The notes under the pieces are model-generated. The model worked only from the letters and a program-made list of their open reading frames with translations. It was not told the DNA's origin and did not search any database. This document shows positions 7,798-15,458 of a DNA stretch of 33,482 nt, one piece after another. Position 1 is the stretch's first letter; each line of letters opens with the position of its first letter. Position numbers and translations under genes: made by a program. Origin of the DNA: Actinophytocola sp. (lineage in GTDB: Bacteria; Actinomycetota; Actinomycetes; Mycobacteriales; Pseudonocardiaceae); NCBI GenBank assembly GCA_009377395.1, contig WHUB01000049.1:1-33482 (forward strand). Reading direction: 5' to 3'.

Positions 7798-9405
7798 TCA
7801 GCGTGGTGTCGGCTTACCCCGCTGGATCGGGAACTGTGCGGCGGTCACCCCGGCCGGAGCCGGCTCCGGCGTGATCGTCGCTGGCGGGAACGGTGCGGTG
7901 ACCCTGGCACTGAACGCGTCCGCCGAGGGTGCGGTCGCGCCGGTCTGCACGAAGAACGACGTGAACGTCTGGCCGGCGTTGGCCATGCCGATGTAGTCGC
8001 CGACGAAGAAGCCGCGAGCCACCGGCGCGTTGCGCATGTCGAACGACGTCGGCGTGACGCGCTCCTCGCTCCAGTGCTGGCCACCGTCGGACGATCGCAG
8101 CACCCAGACGTCCGTTCGCAACGGCGTGTCCGCCGCCGAGTCGAACCGGAAGTCGTGGTAGGTCACCGCGATGTTGCCCGCGTCGTCGACGTCGATCACC
8201 GGGGTGAACGCCTGCGTCGACTCGACCGCGTTGATCCGCACCGGCCGGGACCAGGTACGGCCGCCGTCGGTCGACTTCGCGAACGCGATCTGGTCGCGCT
8301 GGAAGCCCGTCCACCGGGCGTCCTGCCACACCATGTAGACCGCATCCTGTCCGGCCCGCTCGTCGGTGGCGATCGACGGGATGATGTCGCCGGTGCGCAC
8401 CGGAGCGCCGTCGCGCGGGTCGCTGACACCGACCGCGCCGAGCCGGGCCACCGGAATCTCACCGCTCCAGCTCGCGCCCTTGTTGGCCGATCGCAGCACC
8501 GACACGAACCCGCCCTGGCGGCCGACGCCGTTGTCGTTGCGGAACACCACCATGCCGTTGACCAGGTCGCCCTCGCCGGTCACCGCGATGAGGTTGCCGA
8601 TGGTCTGGTCGTTGCGGCCCGGGTCGAAGATCTTCTTCGTCTGCCAGCTGTCGCCGCCGTCGGTGGTGCGGGAGAAGTACGTCGGCCCCCGGTAGGCGGC
8701 CGTGGTCAGGTACGACACGCCACCCGCGCGCTCGGTCGGGAAGACCAGGCGATCCCAGACGCCGTAGGCATAACCGGCCACGTGCGGGTCAGCGGTGATC
8801 GAGTTCTTGTCGTTGAACACGTGCGGGTCGGTGTCGACGATCTGCGCCTTCGGCGCGTCCCAGGTCTGGCCGCCGTCGAACGACCGGCTGACGAGGATCG
8901 CGTTCGCCAGGTTGCGGGTGTCGTTGAACGACAGCGCCTGCTGGTAGGCCACGCCGTCCGGCCCGAAGCTCACCCACGGGTCGGTGACGCGCTCGTAGTC
9001 GCCGATGCTGCCCGGTGCCGCGCCCTGGCAGCGGCCGAACTCCGGCCAGCTCGCCGGATTCTGGATCCAGGTGTCGCCGCCGTCGATCGAGTAGCTGGTG
9101 CCCTGGCCGTTTGCGCCACCGCTGGAGATGCGGTCCTGCTGGTACACCCCGATGAGGTTCTGCGCGCTCGTCGGGTTGACGTCCACCCACGGCTCGACCT
9201 CGGTGCCGACGTTGATCGTGCCGCGCTGCGCGGCGCCGTTGCAGCCCGGGGCGAACGGGCTGCCGCCGCTCGCCTGGCTCAGTGGGGATACCGCACCCGA
9301 TGCCGCGGCCGTGCCGAGCAGCGCCGCGCCGAGTGCCGTGGTTGCCGTGATCGCCAACGGCAGTGAGTACTTGCTGGTGAGCCGTCGCCTTCGCTGGTTG
9401 TGCAT
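7798..9405 (-). CDS. Secreted BNR/Asp-box repeat protein, sialidase-like
   Basis: A 535-residue exported protein. An N-terminal signal peptide (MHNQRRRRL, then a Leu/Ala/Thr core ending near residue 37) precedes a beta-propeller with at least six Asp-box repeats of the form S-x-D-x-G-x-x-W: SIDGGDTW, SFDGGQTW, TTDGGDSW, SANKGASW, STDGGRTW and SSDGGQHW. Such propellers occur in sialidases and in other glycan-binding or hydrolytic proteins. I could not confirm the sialidase arginine triad, so enzyme activity is not claimed. No sialic acid uptake or lyase genes are nearby. ATG 9405 is chosen for an AGGAGG nine bases upstream; more distal ATGs at 9439, 9430 and 9424 lack a site. The only two cysteines noted in the mature part lie near its start and may pair. 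Confidence 0.8.
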   Translation of the reverse strand: MHNQRRRRLTSKYSLPLAITATTALGAALLGTAAASGAVSPLSQASGGSPFAPGCNGAAQRGTINVGTEVEPWVDVNPTSAQNLIGVYQQDRISSGGANGQGTSYSIDGGDTWIQNPASWPEFGRCQGAAPGSIGDYERVTDPWVSFGPDGVAYQQALSFNDTRNLANAILVSRSFDGGQTWDAPKAQIVDTDPHVFNDKNSITADPHVAGYAYGVWDRLVFPTERAGGVSYLTTAAYRGPTYFSRTTDGGDSWQTKKIFDPGRNDQTIGNLIAVTGEGDLVNGMVVFRNDNGVGRQGGFVSVLRSANKGASWSGEIPVARLGAVGVSDPRDGAPVRTGDIIPSIATDERAGQDAVYMVWQDARWTGFQRDQIAFAKSTDGGRTWSRPVRINAVESTQAFTPVIDVDDAGNIAVTYHDFRFDSAADTPLRTDVWVLRSSDGGQHWSEERVTPTSFDMRNAPVARGFFVGDYIGMANAGQTFTSFFVQTGATAPSADAFSARVTAPFPPATITPEPAPAGVTAAQFPIQRGKPTPR

Positions 9406-9420
9406 GGCGTGCTGCCTCCT

Positions 9421-9439
9421 CATGGGCATGGATCCCATG
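9421..9439. repeat. Inverted repeat upstream of the Asp-box protein gene
   Basis: Arms CATGGG (9421-9426) and CCCATG (9434-9439) with a 7-bp spacer, 16 bp before the ATG at 9405 and beside its ribosome binding site. It could be an operator or a small hairpin limiting initiation. The arms are short enough to arise by chance. Confidence 0.3.
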
Positions 9440-9467
9440 ACACTTGTCGAGCGGCGGCGACCGCCCG

Positions 9468-9811
9468 TTACGCCCTGGTGATCGTCACGTTCACGGGATT
9501 GCGCAGGATGTCCAGCACCGGCGAGGTTCGTTGCGCATGGGCGCACAGCTCGTCGATCTTCTCAGCCGGCGCGTCGCTGTCGACGCGGCAGGTGACACGG
9601 ATGTCGCTGTAGCCCGGCCGCACCTCGTCGGACAGCCCGAGGAAGCCGTGCAGGTCCAGCTCGCCTTCGAGATCGAACTCCAGGCCGCGCAACTCGATCC
9701 CCTGCGCGGCGGCGTTGTAGCTCATGCCGACGGGTCGCCCTTGATCGCCTCGACGGTCTGCACGAGCCGGGTGACGTTGACTCCGTTGGGCTGCACTTCG
9801 GTAGTGGACAT
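9468..9811 (-). pseudogene. OsmC-family gene with an internal deletion
   Basis: The ATG at 9811 has an AAGGAG site and opens a 29-residue frame, MSTTEVQPNGVNVTRLVQTV and on to IKGDPSA, which is the usual N-terminus of a roughly 180-residue OsmC-like protein. It stops at 9722. A second frame starts within that stop (ATGA, 9725) and gives 85 residues that match the C-terminal half: AAAQGIELRGLEFDLEGELD, then RPGYSDIRV and TSPVLDI. About 65-70 middle residues are missing, including the segment with the first peroxidatic cysteine that normally precedes the YHAAARGIEIRG-type sequence. The simplest reading is an internal deletion with frameshift. A coupled two-piece protein is possible but would lack the active site. 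It lies 9 bp after the methyltransferase gene. Confidence 0.75.
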
Positions 9812-9820
9812 GATGACTCC

Positions 9821-10588
9821 TTACTTGACTGCCAACAGCGAGATGCTCTTGACGCCGTAGGTGTCGGTGGCGTTGCGCGCACCGCTGGACAGGAACTGGT
9901 AGGGGTTGGCGCGGACCGTTTCGACGTGCAGCCCGGCGTCCTCGATCGCCTGCCGGTAGACGGATTCCTGGGCGGCGCCGCCGATGCAGGACGCCCAGAG
10001 ATCCACATTGCACACGATGGCCGGGGCGAGCGCTCGTTCGGTGACAATGTCGGCGATCGCCAGCCTGCCGCCGGGGCGCAGCACCCGGGCGATCTCGGTG
10101 AACACCGCGGCCTTGTCGGGGCACAGGTTGATGACGCCGTTGGAGATCACGCAGTCGACGGCGCCGTCGGGCGCGGGAAGATCCTCGATGCGGCCGTACC
10201 GGAACTGCACGTGGCCGTCCACGCCCGCCGTGCTCGCCAGCCCGCGTGCCTTGCCGAGCTGCTCCGGGGTGAAGTCGACGCCGACGACGAGCCCGGTCGC
10301 GCCGACCAGCGTGCCCGCGATGAACGCGTCGGTGCCGGAGCCACTGCCCAGGTCGAACACCCGCTCCCCCTCGGCCAGCGCGGCCAGGTCGAAGAACTGC
10401 CCGACACCGGCGAACGAGTCCAGCGCCGCGGCGGGAATGCGGTCCAGCAGCTTCCGGTCGTAGCCGAGTCGTTCCGCGAGCGGCCGCCCGGTCTCGAAGT
10501 GGTAGGGCCCGCCCGGGCGTTCGGCGACGTCCCGGTACATCCGCTTGACCTTGGTCGTGAGCTGTTCGGTGTCGAGCGCGGTGGTCAT
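9821..10588 (-). CDS. ArsM-like SAM methyltransferase lacking two arsenic-site cysteines (paralogue 1)
   Basis: A 255-residue class I methyltransferase of the ArsM/UbiE type. SAM motif I is VFDLGSGSGTD (77-87), followed by VVGVDFTPEQL, the SNGVINL strand (149-155) and LRPGGRLAIADIV. At the ArsM arsenic-site positions it has Val62, Gly151 and Cys201, so only the third cysteine (ASCIGGA) remains. True As(III) methylation is therefore unlikely; the substrate is unknown, perhaps a thiol, selenium or other soft electrophile. It is the first gene of a unit with the decayed osmC and is divergent from the sigma factor operon, which ends in a paralogue with the same substitution pattern. ATG 10588 has a GAGGCAGCC site upstream. 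Confidence 0.85.
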   Translation of the reverse strand: MTTALDTEQLTTKVKRMYRDVAERPGGPYHFETGRPLAERLGYDRKLLDRIPAAALDSFAGVGQFFDLAALAEGERVFDLGSGSGTDAFIAGTLVGATGLVVGVDFTPEQLGKARGLASTAGVDGHVQFRYGRIEDLPAPDGAVDCVISNGVINLCPDKAAVFTEIARVLRPGGRLAIADIVTERALAPAIVCNVDLWASCIGGAAQESVYRQAIEDAGLHVETVRANPYQFLSSGARNATDTYGVKSISLLAVK

Positions 10589-10668
10589 GGCTGCCTCCTC
10601 GGTGAGCGCTGTCTCTGTGATGAAGGACGACCGCCGCGAGCCGGTTTATGCGGTACTGCGCCGGATGG

Positions 10669-10704
10669 GTGCGAACTGAAACTTCGCGGGGGACATGTGC
10701 GAAC
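10669..10704. repeat. Direct repeat GTGCGAAC in the divergent control region
   Basis: GTGCGAAC occurs at 10669-10676 and again at 10697-10704, 28 bp apart, in the 155-bp gap between methyltransferase 1 and the ECF sigma gene. ECF -35 elements often contain an AAC core, so these could be sigma-recognition or regulator sites. I could not place a convincing -10 element at the usual distance. Confidence 0.35.
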
Positions 10705-10743
10705 CAGTGCATTAAACGGGGATTCGCCAACGTCTGAGAGGAC

Positions 10744-11340
10744 ATGGACGCGGTGTGCGCGGCGGAGCCGCATGCGGCTCGGGTAGAGCGGTTCCGCGAT
10801 GTCGCGCGCGAGCAGCTTCCCCGGCTGTACCGCATCGCCCGCCGGATCGTGGGCGACGAGGCCGAGGACGCCGTGCAGGATTGCCTGCTCAAGGGCTACC
10901 AGAGCGTCGACCAGCTCCGCGACGACACGGCGGCGCCCGCGTGGCTGGTGCGGATCCTGGTGAACTGCTGCCGGGACCGGCTGCGTCGCCGCGCCCGCAG
11001 CCAGGAGGACGTCGAGCTGGACGCGCTGGAGGAGTTCTCGCTCTACCGCACGATCGCCTACGAGGACCCGTTCCCGTACTCGGACTCGCTGCACCTGGAC
11101 TTCCTGGCCGAGTTCAGCGTCGACGACGTCCGGCAGGTGCTGCTGCGGCTGCCCGAGCACTACCGCATCCCGGTGGTGCTGGTGTACATGCATGGGTTCC
11201 TCGCGCGCGAGGTGGCCGAGATGCTCGACGCCCCGCTCGGCACCGTGCTGGCACGGCTGCATCGTGGCCGCAAGGCGTTCGAGCAGCAGATGTGGCGCTA
11301 TGCCACCGAACACGGCCTGCTCCGGGAGGGGGTCCGATGA
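10744..11340 (+). CDS. ECF-family RNA polymerase sigma factor
   Basis: A 198-residue group 4 sigma factor. Region 2 spans about residues 25-95 (LPRLYRIARRIVGDEAEDAVQDCLLKG, shown by its AEDAVQD segment, then the WLVRILVNCCRDRLRRR helix). Region 4 spans about 130-180 (VLLRLPEHYRIPVVLVYMHG, then the HTH EVAEMLDAPLGTVLARLHRG). It should direct transcription of its own operon and possibly the divergent methyltransferase. The stop overlaps the anti-sigma start (ATGA), so the two are made together. GAGAGG sits only two bases before ATG 10744, which makes the in-frame GTG at 10753 a possible alternative start. The zinc-binding partner suggests a SigR-like redox circuit. Confidence 0.92.
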   Translation: MDAVCAAEPHAARVERFRDVAREQLPRLYRIARRIVGDEAEDAVQDCLLKGYQSVDQLRDDTAAPAWLVRILVNCCRDRLRRRARSQEDVELDALEEFSLYRTIAYEDPFPYSDSLHLDFLAEFSVDDVRQVLLRLPEHYRIPVVLVYMHGFLAREVAEMLDAPLGTVLARLHRGRKAFEQQMWRYATEHGLLREGVR

Positions 11341-11567
11341 TCAGTTGCGCCGAGGCGGTGCGTCGGCTCTGGGAGTACATCGACGACGTGGTCGACGCGA
11401 GCGAGCGCGCCCTGATCGAGACCCACCTCGCCCGCTGCCGCCGATGCTGCGGCGAGCTGGAGTTCGCCCACGAGCTGCGCCGCACGCTGACCGACGCGGC
11501 GCAGGAGGACGTGCCGGACGACGTGCTGCGACGGCTGCGGCACACCTTGGAGGAGTTGGAGCGATGA
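11337..11567 (+). CDS. Zinc-binding anti-sigma factor, RsrA-like (ZAS)
   Basis: A 76-residue cytosolic anti-sigma factor with no membrane segment. The putative zinc ligands are Cys4, His30, Cys34 and Cys37 (HLARCRRC). Their spacing of 26, 4 and 3 residues equals that of Streptomyces RsrA (Cys11, His37, Cys41, Cys44), the thiol-oxidation sensor that releases SigR. An extra Cys38 follows directly. The protein is shorter than RsrA (about 105 residues). By analogy, oxidation or thiol modification would expel zinc and free the sigma factor. It is coupled on both sides: ATGA with the sigma gene and ATGA with the methyltransferase gene. Confidence 0.88.
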   Translation: MISCAEAVRRLWEYIDDVVDASERALIETHLARCRRCCGELEFAHELRRTLTDAAQEDVPDDVLRRLRHTLEELER

Positions 11568-12358
11568 CCCGCGACCTGATGCATGGCGTCGAGGTGAAGG
11601 ACCTGGTGCGAGCGGCCTACCGCCATGTGCCGCCGACCACCGAAGCGGTGGCGCGCAAGCTCTACAGCGACGAGGAGCTGGCGCAGGTGCCGGACGCGGC
11701 GATCCAGCGCGCGCTCGGCGTCGCCAACCACCTGCGGCACGCCGAGATCGCGCCCGGTGACACCATCCTCGACCTCGGCTGCGGCGGCGGGATCGACAGC
11801 ATCCTCGCCGCCCGGCGCACCGGACCCGCCGGGCGGGTGCTCGCGCTCGACTTCCTGCCCGAGATGCTGGAGCGCACCGCCAAGGCGGCCCGCGAGGCCG
11901 GGCTGGACACCATCGAACCGCTGGACGGCGAACTCGAAGCCATCCCGCTGCCCGACGACAGCGTCGATCTGATCATCTCCAACGGCGTCATCAACCTGGC
12001 GGCGCGCAAGACCCGGGTGATGGCCGAATGCGCCCGGGTGCTGCGGCCCGGCGGACGGCTCTGCGTCTCCGACCTCACCGTCGAGCAGGAGGGCCTGCCG
12101 CCCGAGATCCTCACCCAGCCCGCCGCGTGGGCCGGGTGCGTCGCGGGCGCGCTGGCCGAGACCGACTTCGTCCGCAAGCTCGACCGGGTCGGCTTCACCG
12201 AGATCGAGGTGCTCGACCACCAGCCGCTGAGCATCGACGACTGCGCGCTCTACCCGCTGTTCTCCGACGAGGTCATCGACCTGATGCGGCGGCTCATTCC
12301 CGCCGAGCAGCACGCGTCGGTCGCGACCGCGGTCGTCGTCCGCGCCCGGCTCCCGTGA
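11564..12358 (+). CDS. ArsM-like SAM methyltransferase lacking two arsenic-site cysteines (paralogue 2)
   Basis: A 264-residue class I methyltransferase. Motif I is ILDLGCGGGID (68-78), then VLALDFLPEML, the SNGVINL strand (139-145) and LRPGGRLCVSDL. At the ArsM arsenic-site positions it has Val53, Gly141 and Cys192 (AGCVAGAL), the same Val/Gly/Cys pattern as paralogue 1 and unlike the Cys/Cys/Cys of the arsM gene at 4789. It is the last gene of the sigma / anti-sigma operon (ATGA overlap), so it is very likely a direct target of that sigma factor. The substrate is unknown. The stop codon abuts the convergent aldolase stop: the six bases TGATCA hold both. Confidence 0.87.
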   Translation: MTRDLMHGVEVKDLVRAAYRHVPPTTEAVARKLYSDEELAQVPDAAIQRALGVANHLRHAEIAPGDTILDLGCGGGIDSILAARRTGPAGRVLALDFLPEMLERTAKAAREAGLDTIEPLDGELEAIPLPDDSVDLIISNGVINLAARKTRVMAECARVLRPGGRLCVSDLTVEQEGLPPEILTQPAAWAGCVAGALAETDFVRKLDRVGFTEIEVLDHQPLSIDDCALYPLFSDEVIDLMRRLIPAEQHASVATAVVVRARLP

Positions 12359-13390
12359 TCAGTTGCGCTCCTCCGCGAGCTGGAGCGCGATGTCGATGAT
12401 CATGTCTTCCTGACCGCCGACGTAGCGCTTTTCGCCGCAGCGGTAGAGGATCTCGTGCGCCGGCACGCCATAGCGCTCGGCGGCGCGTTCGGCGTGCAGC
12501 AGGAACGACGAGTACACCCCGGCGTAGCCCTGCACGATCGACGACCGGTCCATCACCGGCAGCCGGGTGATGAACGGCCGCACCACGTCCTCGGCGGCGG
12601 CCATCAGCGCGTCTTTGTCCACGCCGGTCCGCACACCGAGCCGCTCGAACGTCGCTGCCAGCACCTCGGTGGGCGAGTTTCCCGCACCGGCGCCGAGCGC
12701 GACGAGCGAGCCGTCGATCTGGCGTGCCCCGGCGCGGTAGCCGAGCACCGAGTTGGCGACGCCGAAGGACAGGTTCTGGTGACCGTGGTACCCGACCTGC
12801 GCCTCGTCGCCGAACTCCGCGACCAGTGCGGCGATCCGGTCGGCCGCATCCTCCAGGATCAACGCACCCGCCGAGTCGACCACGTAGACGCACTGGCAGC
12901 CCGCGTCGACCATGATGCGGCCCTGCTTGGCCAGGTCCCCCGGGCTGGACATGTGGGACAGCATCAGGAAACCGACCGTCTCCAGCCCGAGGTCGCGGGC
13001 GGCGCCGAAGTGCTGCGCCGACACGTCGGCCTCGGTGCAGTGGGTGGCGATGCGCACCGCCCCCGCCCCGAGATCGGCGGCGGCCTTGAGGTCGGTGACG
13101 GTGCCCAGCCCCGGCAGCAGCAGCACCGCGATCTTGGCCCGGGTGGCCTCGTCCACGGCCGCCGCGATCAGCTTTCGCTCGTCCACCAGGGAGAAGCCGT
13201 AGTTGAATGTCGACCCGCCGAGCCCGTCGCCGTGGGTGACCTCGATCAGCGACACCCCGGCGTCGTCCAAGCCCCGCACCGTGGCGCGCACCTGGGCCTC
13301 GGTGAACTGATGCGCCATGGCGTGGCTGCCGTCGCGCAGCGTGGTGTCGACGATCCTGACCTCGCGGTCGACGTCGTCCCAGGTGCCCAT
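12359..13390 (-). CDS. dmpG: 4-hydroxy-2-oxovalerate aldolase
   Basis: Cleaves 4-hydroxy-2-oxoacids to pyruvate and an aldehyde, the end of meta-cleavage and steroid side routes. The product is 343 residues. The TIM-barrel start [15 protein letters not shown] carries the metal Asp and the catalytic His23. The metal ligands His202 and His204 lie in GYHGHQNLS. The C-terminal communication domain ([17 protein letters not shown]) contacts the partner dehydrogenase. The start overlaps the dehydrogenase stop by one base (TGATG), matching the channelling complex in which aldehyde passes directly between the two. The hydratase that usually accompanies the pair (DmpE/MhpD/HsaE) is absent, so the upstream pathway cannot be named. 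Confidence 0.93.
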   Translation of the reverse strand: MGTWDDVDREVRIVDTTLRDGSHAMAHQFTEAQVRATVRGLDDAGVSLIEVTHGDGLGGSTFNYGFSLVDERKLIAAAVDEATRAKIAVLLLPGLGTVTDLKAAADLGAGAVRIATHCTEADVSAQHFGAARDLGLETVGFLMLSHMSSPGDLAKQGRIMVDAGCQCVYVVDSAGALILEDAADRIAALVAEFGDEAQVGYHGHQNLSFGVANSVLGYRAGARQIDGSLVALGAGAGNSPTEVLAATFERLGVRTGVDKDALMAAAEDVVRPFITRLPVMDRSSIVQGYAGVYSSFLLHAERAAERYGVPAHEILYRCGEKRYVGGQEDMIIDIALQLAEERN

Positions 13391-14304
13391 CACGCACGCA
13401 CCGCCTTCCGGCCGGAGAGGATCTTGTCGGCGAGCAGCTCCCCCGCTCGCGAGGCGGCGGCGGTCATGATGTCCAGGTTCCCGGCGTAGGTGGGCAGGTA
13501 GTCGCCGTTGCCCGCGACCTCGAGGAACACCGCCACCCGCGCGGCGCCGTCCCAGCCCGGCCGTGGGTCGTCGAACTGCGGGTCGGCGGTGAGCCGATAG
13601 CCGGGCACGTAGCCCTGTACCTCGGCCACCATGCGGTGGATCGAGTCGCTGATCGCGTCGCGGTCGGCGTCCGGGTCGATGGCGCAGAACACCGTGTCCC
13701 GCATGATCATCGGCGGCTCGACCGGGTTGATGATGATGATCGCCTTGCCCCGGGCCGCGCCGCCGACCTTCTCGATGCCCAGCGCGGTGGTCTCGGTGAA
13801 CTCGTCGATGTTCGCTCGCGTGCCCGGCCCGGCCGACCGCGACGACACCGATGCCACGATCTCGGCGTACGGCACCGGCGTCACCCGGGACACGGCGTGC
13901 ACGATCGGGATGGTCGCCTGCCCGCCGCAGGTGATCAGGTTGACGTTCGGCGCGTCCAGCACCTCGTCGTTGACCACCGGGCACAGGAACGGACCCAGCG
14001 CCGCCGGGGTCAGGTCGACCGCCGTGATGCCGGCGTCGGCGTAGCGCGGGGCCGCCGCCGCGTGCGCCCGCGCCGAGGTCGCCTCGAACACCACGTCCGG
14101 TAGTTCCGGCCGGGTCAGCAGCCAGTCCGCGCCCTCGGCCGAGGTTTCGATGCCGAGCTCGGCGGCGCGGGTGAGACCGTCCGACTCGGGCACCACGCCC
14201 ACCATGTACCGCACGTCGATCCGCTCGCTGCGCCGTAGCTTGGCCAGCAGATCCGTGCCGATGTTGCCCGGTCCGACGATCGCCGCCGTCACTGTGTCCG
14301 TCAT
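13390..14304 (-). CDS. dmpF: Acetaldehyde dehydrogenase (acylating)
   Basis: Converts acetaldehyde or propionaldehyde to the acyl-CoA with NAD+ and CoA. The product is 304 residues. The N-terminal Rossmann motif is [14 protein letters not shown], and the catalytic thiol is Cys126 in [26 protein letters not shown] and [20 protein letters not shown] are conserved family blocks. It forms a heterotetrameric complex with the aldolase encoded next. The start is ATG 14304, only 40 bp from the divergent IclR gene, so the promoter must be short or overlap the regulator. IclR control is likely from position. Homologues act in phenol (DmpF), phenylpropionate (MhpF) and steroid (HsaG) catabolism; the specific pathway is not shown here. 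Confidence 0.94.
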   Translation of the reverse strand: MTDTVTAAIVGPGNIGTDLLAKLRRSERIDVRYMVGVVPESDGLTRAAELGIETSAEGADWLLTRPELPDVVFEATSARAHAAAAPRYADAGITAVDLTPAALGPFLCPVVNDEVLDAPNVNLITCGGQATIPIVHAVSRVTPVPYAEIVASVSSRSAGPGTRANIDEFTETTALGIEKVGGAARGKAIIIINPVEPPMIMRDTVFCAIDPDADRDAISDSIHRMVAEVQGYVPGYRLTADPQFDDPRPGWDGAARVAVFLEVAGNGDYLPTYAGNLDIMTAAASRAGELLADKILSGRKAVRA

Positions 14305-14344
14305 GGCTCTTACGGTGCGCGCCGGGGTGCGGGAGACTCAACGG

Positions 14345-15097
14345 ATGCGTACCGGTGAGCGGAACACGGCGGGCGACGCGTCGACGGCCGCCCGGTTCGC
14401 CGCGCTGCTGGCGGCGTTCGGGCCCGGCGACACCGCCCTCGGCGTGTCGGAGCTGGCCCGCCGGACCGGGCTGCCGAAGACCAGCGTCCACCGGCTGTCG
14501 CAGCACCTGACCGAGCACGGCCTGCTGGAGCGGGACGGGACGGCGTTGCGGCTGGGGCTCAGGCTGTTCGAGATCGGACAGCTCGCCGTCCGGCAGCGTG
14601 GGCTCGTCGACACCGCCCGCCCGCTGCTGGCCGATCTCCGGGAGGCGACGCACAACACCGTGCACCTCGCGGTGCTGGAGGGCACCGAGGTGGTGTATCT
14701 CGACATCCTGCGGGGTCCGGACGCGCCCCGGCTGCCGTCGCGGATCGGCGGGCGGTTTCCCGCGCACGCCACCGGCGTCGGCAAGGCGATCCTGGCCTTC
14801 TCCCCCGACGATGTCGTGGAAAAGGTGATCGCGGGCGGACTGCCTCGCGTCAGCAGGCGCACCATCACCTCGCCTGTGTTGCTGCGCCGCCAGCTCGCCA
14901 AGGTCGCCGCCGAGGCCACGGCCTACGAGCGCGAGGAGTCGAGCATCGGCACGGTGTGTGTGGCCAGCCCGGTCGTCGACGCCACCGGCTATGCCGTGGC
15001 CGCGATCTCGGTGGCGGGGTGGGTCAACCGCCTGCGGACCGAACGCCTCGCCCCCGCCGTGCGCACCGCCGCCCTCGCGCTCTCCCGCACGGTGTAA
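14345..15097 (+). CDS. IclR-family transcriptional regulator
   Basis: A 250-residue regulator. An N-terminal winged helix ([21 protein letters not shown], with residues about 40-62 as the reading helix region) is followed by an IclR effector domain ([43 protein letters not shown]). It is divergent from the acetaldehyde dehydrogenase and aldolase genes and is the obvious controller of that pair, with an aromatic or oxoacid effector probable from the family. ATG 14345 is chosen because a GGGAGA lies about 11 bases upstream and the earlier in-frame ATG at 14303 would overlap the divergent start. The 106-bp gap after this gene holds no clear terminator. Confidence 0.9.
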   Translation: MRTGERNTAGDASTAARFAALLAAFGPGDTALGVSELARRTGLPKTSVHRLSQHLTEHGLLERDGTALRLGLRLFEIGQLAVRQRGLVDTARPLLADLREATHNTVHLAVLEGTEVVYLDILRGPDAPRLPSRIGGRFPAHATGVGKAILAFSPDDVVEKVIAGGLPRVSRRTITSPVLLRRQLAKVAAEATAYEREESSIGTVCVASPVVDATGYAVAAISVAGWVNRLRTERLAPAVRTAALALSRTV

Positions 15098-15187
15098 GCG
15101 GGAATTGTCACCCCTGCTCGCTACGGTTCACACACCATCACAGCGACGCGAGAGGTTCGCATGGCTACCGATAAGGTCTCGGGTCGA

Positions 15188-15203
15188 GTAGAGTTATCTC
15201 TAC
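15188..15203. promoter_or_regulatory. Palindrome abutting the start of the HicA-like/HTH pair
   Basis: GTAGAG (15188-15193) and CTCTAC (15198-15203), perfect 6-bp arms around TTAT, ending one base before ATG 15204. A -10-like TAGAGT (15189-15194) lies within it, and no ribosome binding site is present, so the mRNA is probably leaderless and a protein bound here would silence the pair. The HTH protein encoded second is the natural candidate. Confidence 0.5.
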
Positions 15204-15458
15204 ATGCGTCGGCATCCGAATAAGGACATCCGGGCTGCCGTCGACTACCTGCTGGCGGCTGGCTGGCGCGTGGAGAAGGCCGGCGGACATGCGTGGGGCC
15301 GCGCCTACTGCCCGGGAGAACGGGACGGATGCCGGCCTCCGACGTCGATCTGGTCGACCCCGCATTCGCCAGAGGCGCACGCTAGGCGACTGCGTCGGCT
15401 GGTCGACGCATGCCCGCACCGGCTTGACGCCGGCGGCGACGAGGGAACGGGAGAGTGA
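15204..15458 (+). CDS. Small basic HicA-like protein, candidate toxin
   Basis: An 84-residue protein with no named function that I recognise with certainty. It begins with a helix (NKDIRAAVDYLLAAGW), then a short strand and GGHAWGRAYCP, then a C-terminal basic helix SPEAHARRLRRLVDACPH. The order helix, GW turn, glycine-histidine strand resembles HicA mRNA interferases, whose active histidine follows a glycine, so His29 could be catalytic. It has three cysteines. The gene has no ribosome binding site, starts at the end of a palindrome and overlaps the next gene as GTGA. The two-gene arrangement fits a toxin-antitoxin or other paired regulatory module; a plain RNA-binding function is also possible. 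Confidence 0.65.
   Translation: MRRHPNKDIRAAVDYLLAAGWRVEKAGGHAWGRAYCPGERDGCRPPTSIWSTPHSPEAHARRLRRLVDACPHRLDAGGDEGTGE

Noticed and set aside
9439-9546. N-terminal extension of the Asp-box protein up to position 9546.
   Set aside because: The extra residues translate the end of the osmC remnant in another frame and would hide the signal peptide. ATG 9405 has the ribosome binding site.
10669-10743. A SigR- or ECF-type promoter upstream of the sigma gene.
   Set aside because: AAC cores exist in the GTGCGAAC repeats, but no CGT or GTT -10 element lies 16-18 bp downstream. Only the repeat is reported.
15161-15223. A 20-codon frame with a GAGAGG site, starting MATDKVSGRV, just upstream of the HicA-like gene.
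   Set aside because: The site and start look real, but the frame is short, overlaps the palindrome and the next gene, and matches nothing known. It could be a leader peptide or the stub of a lost gene; too weak to call.
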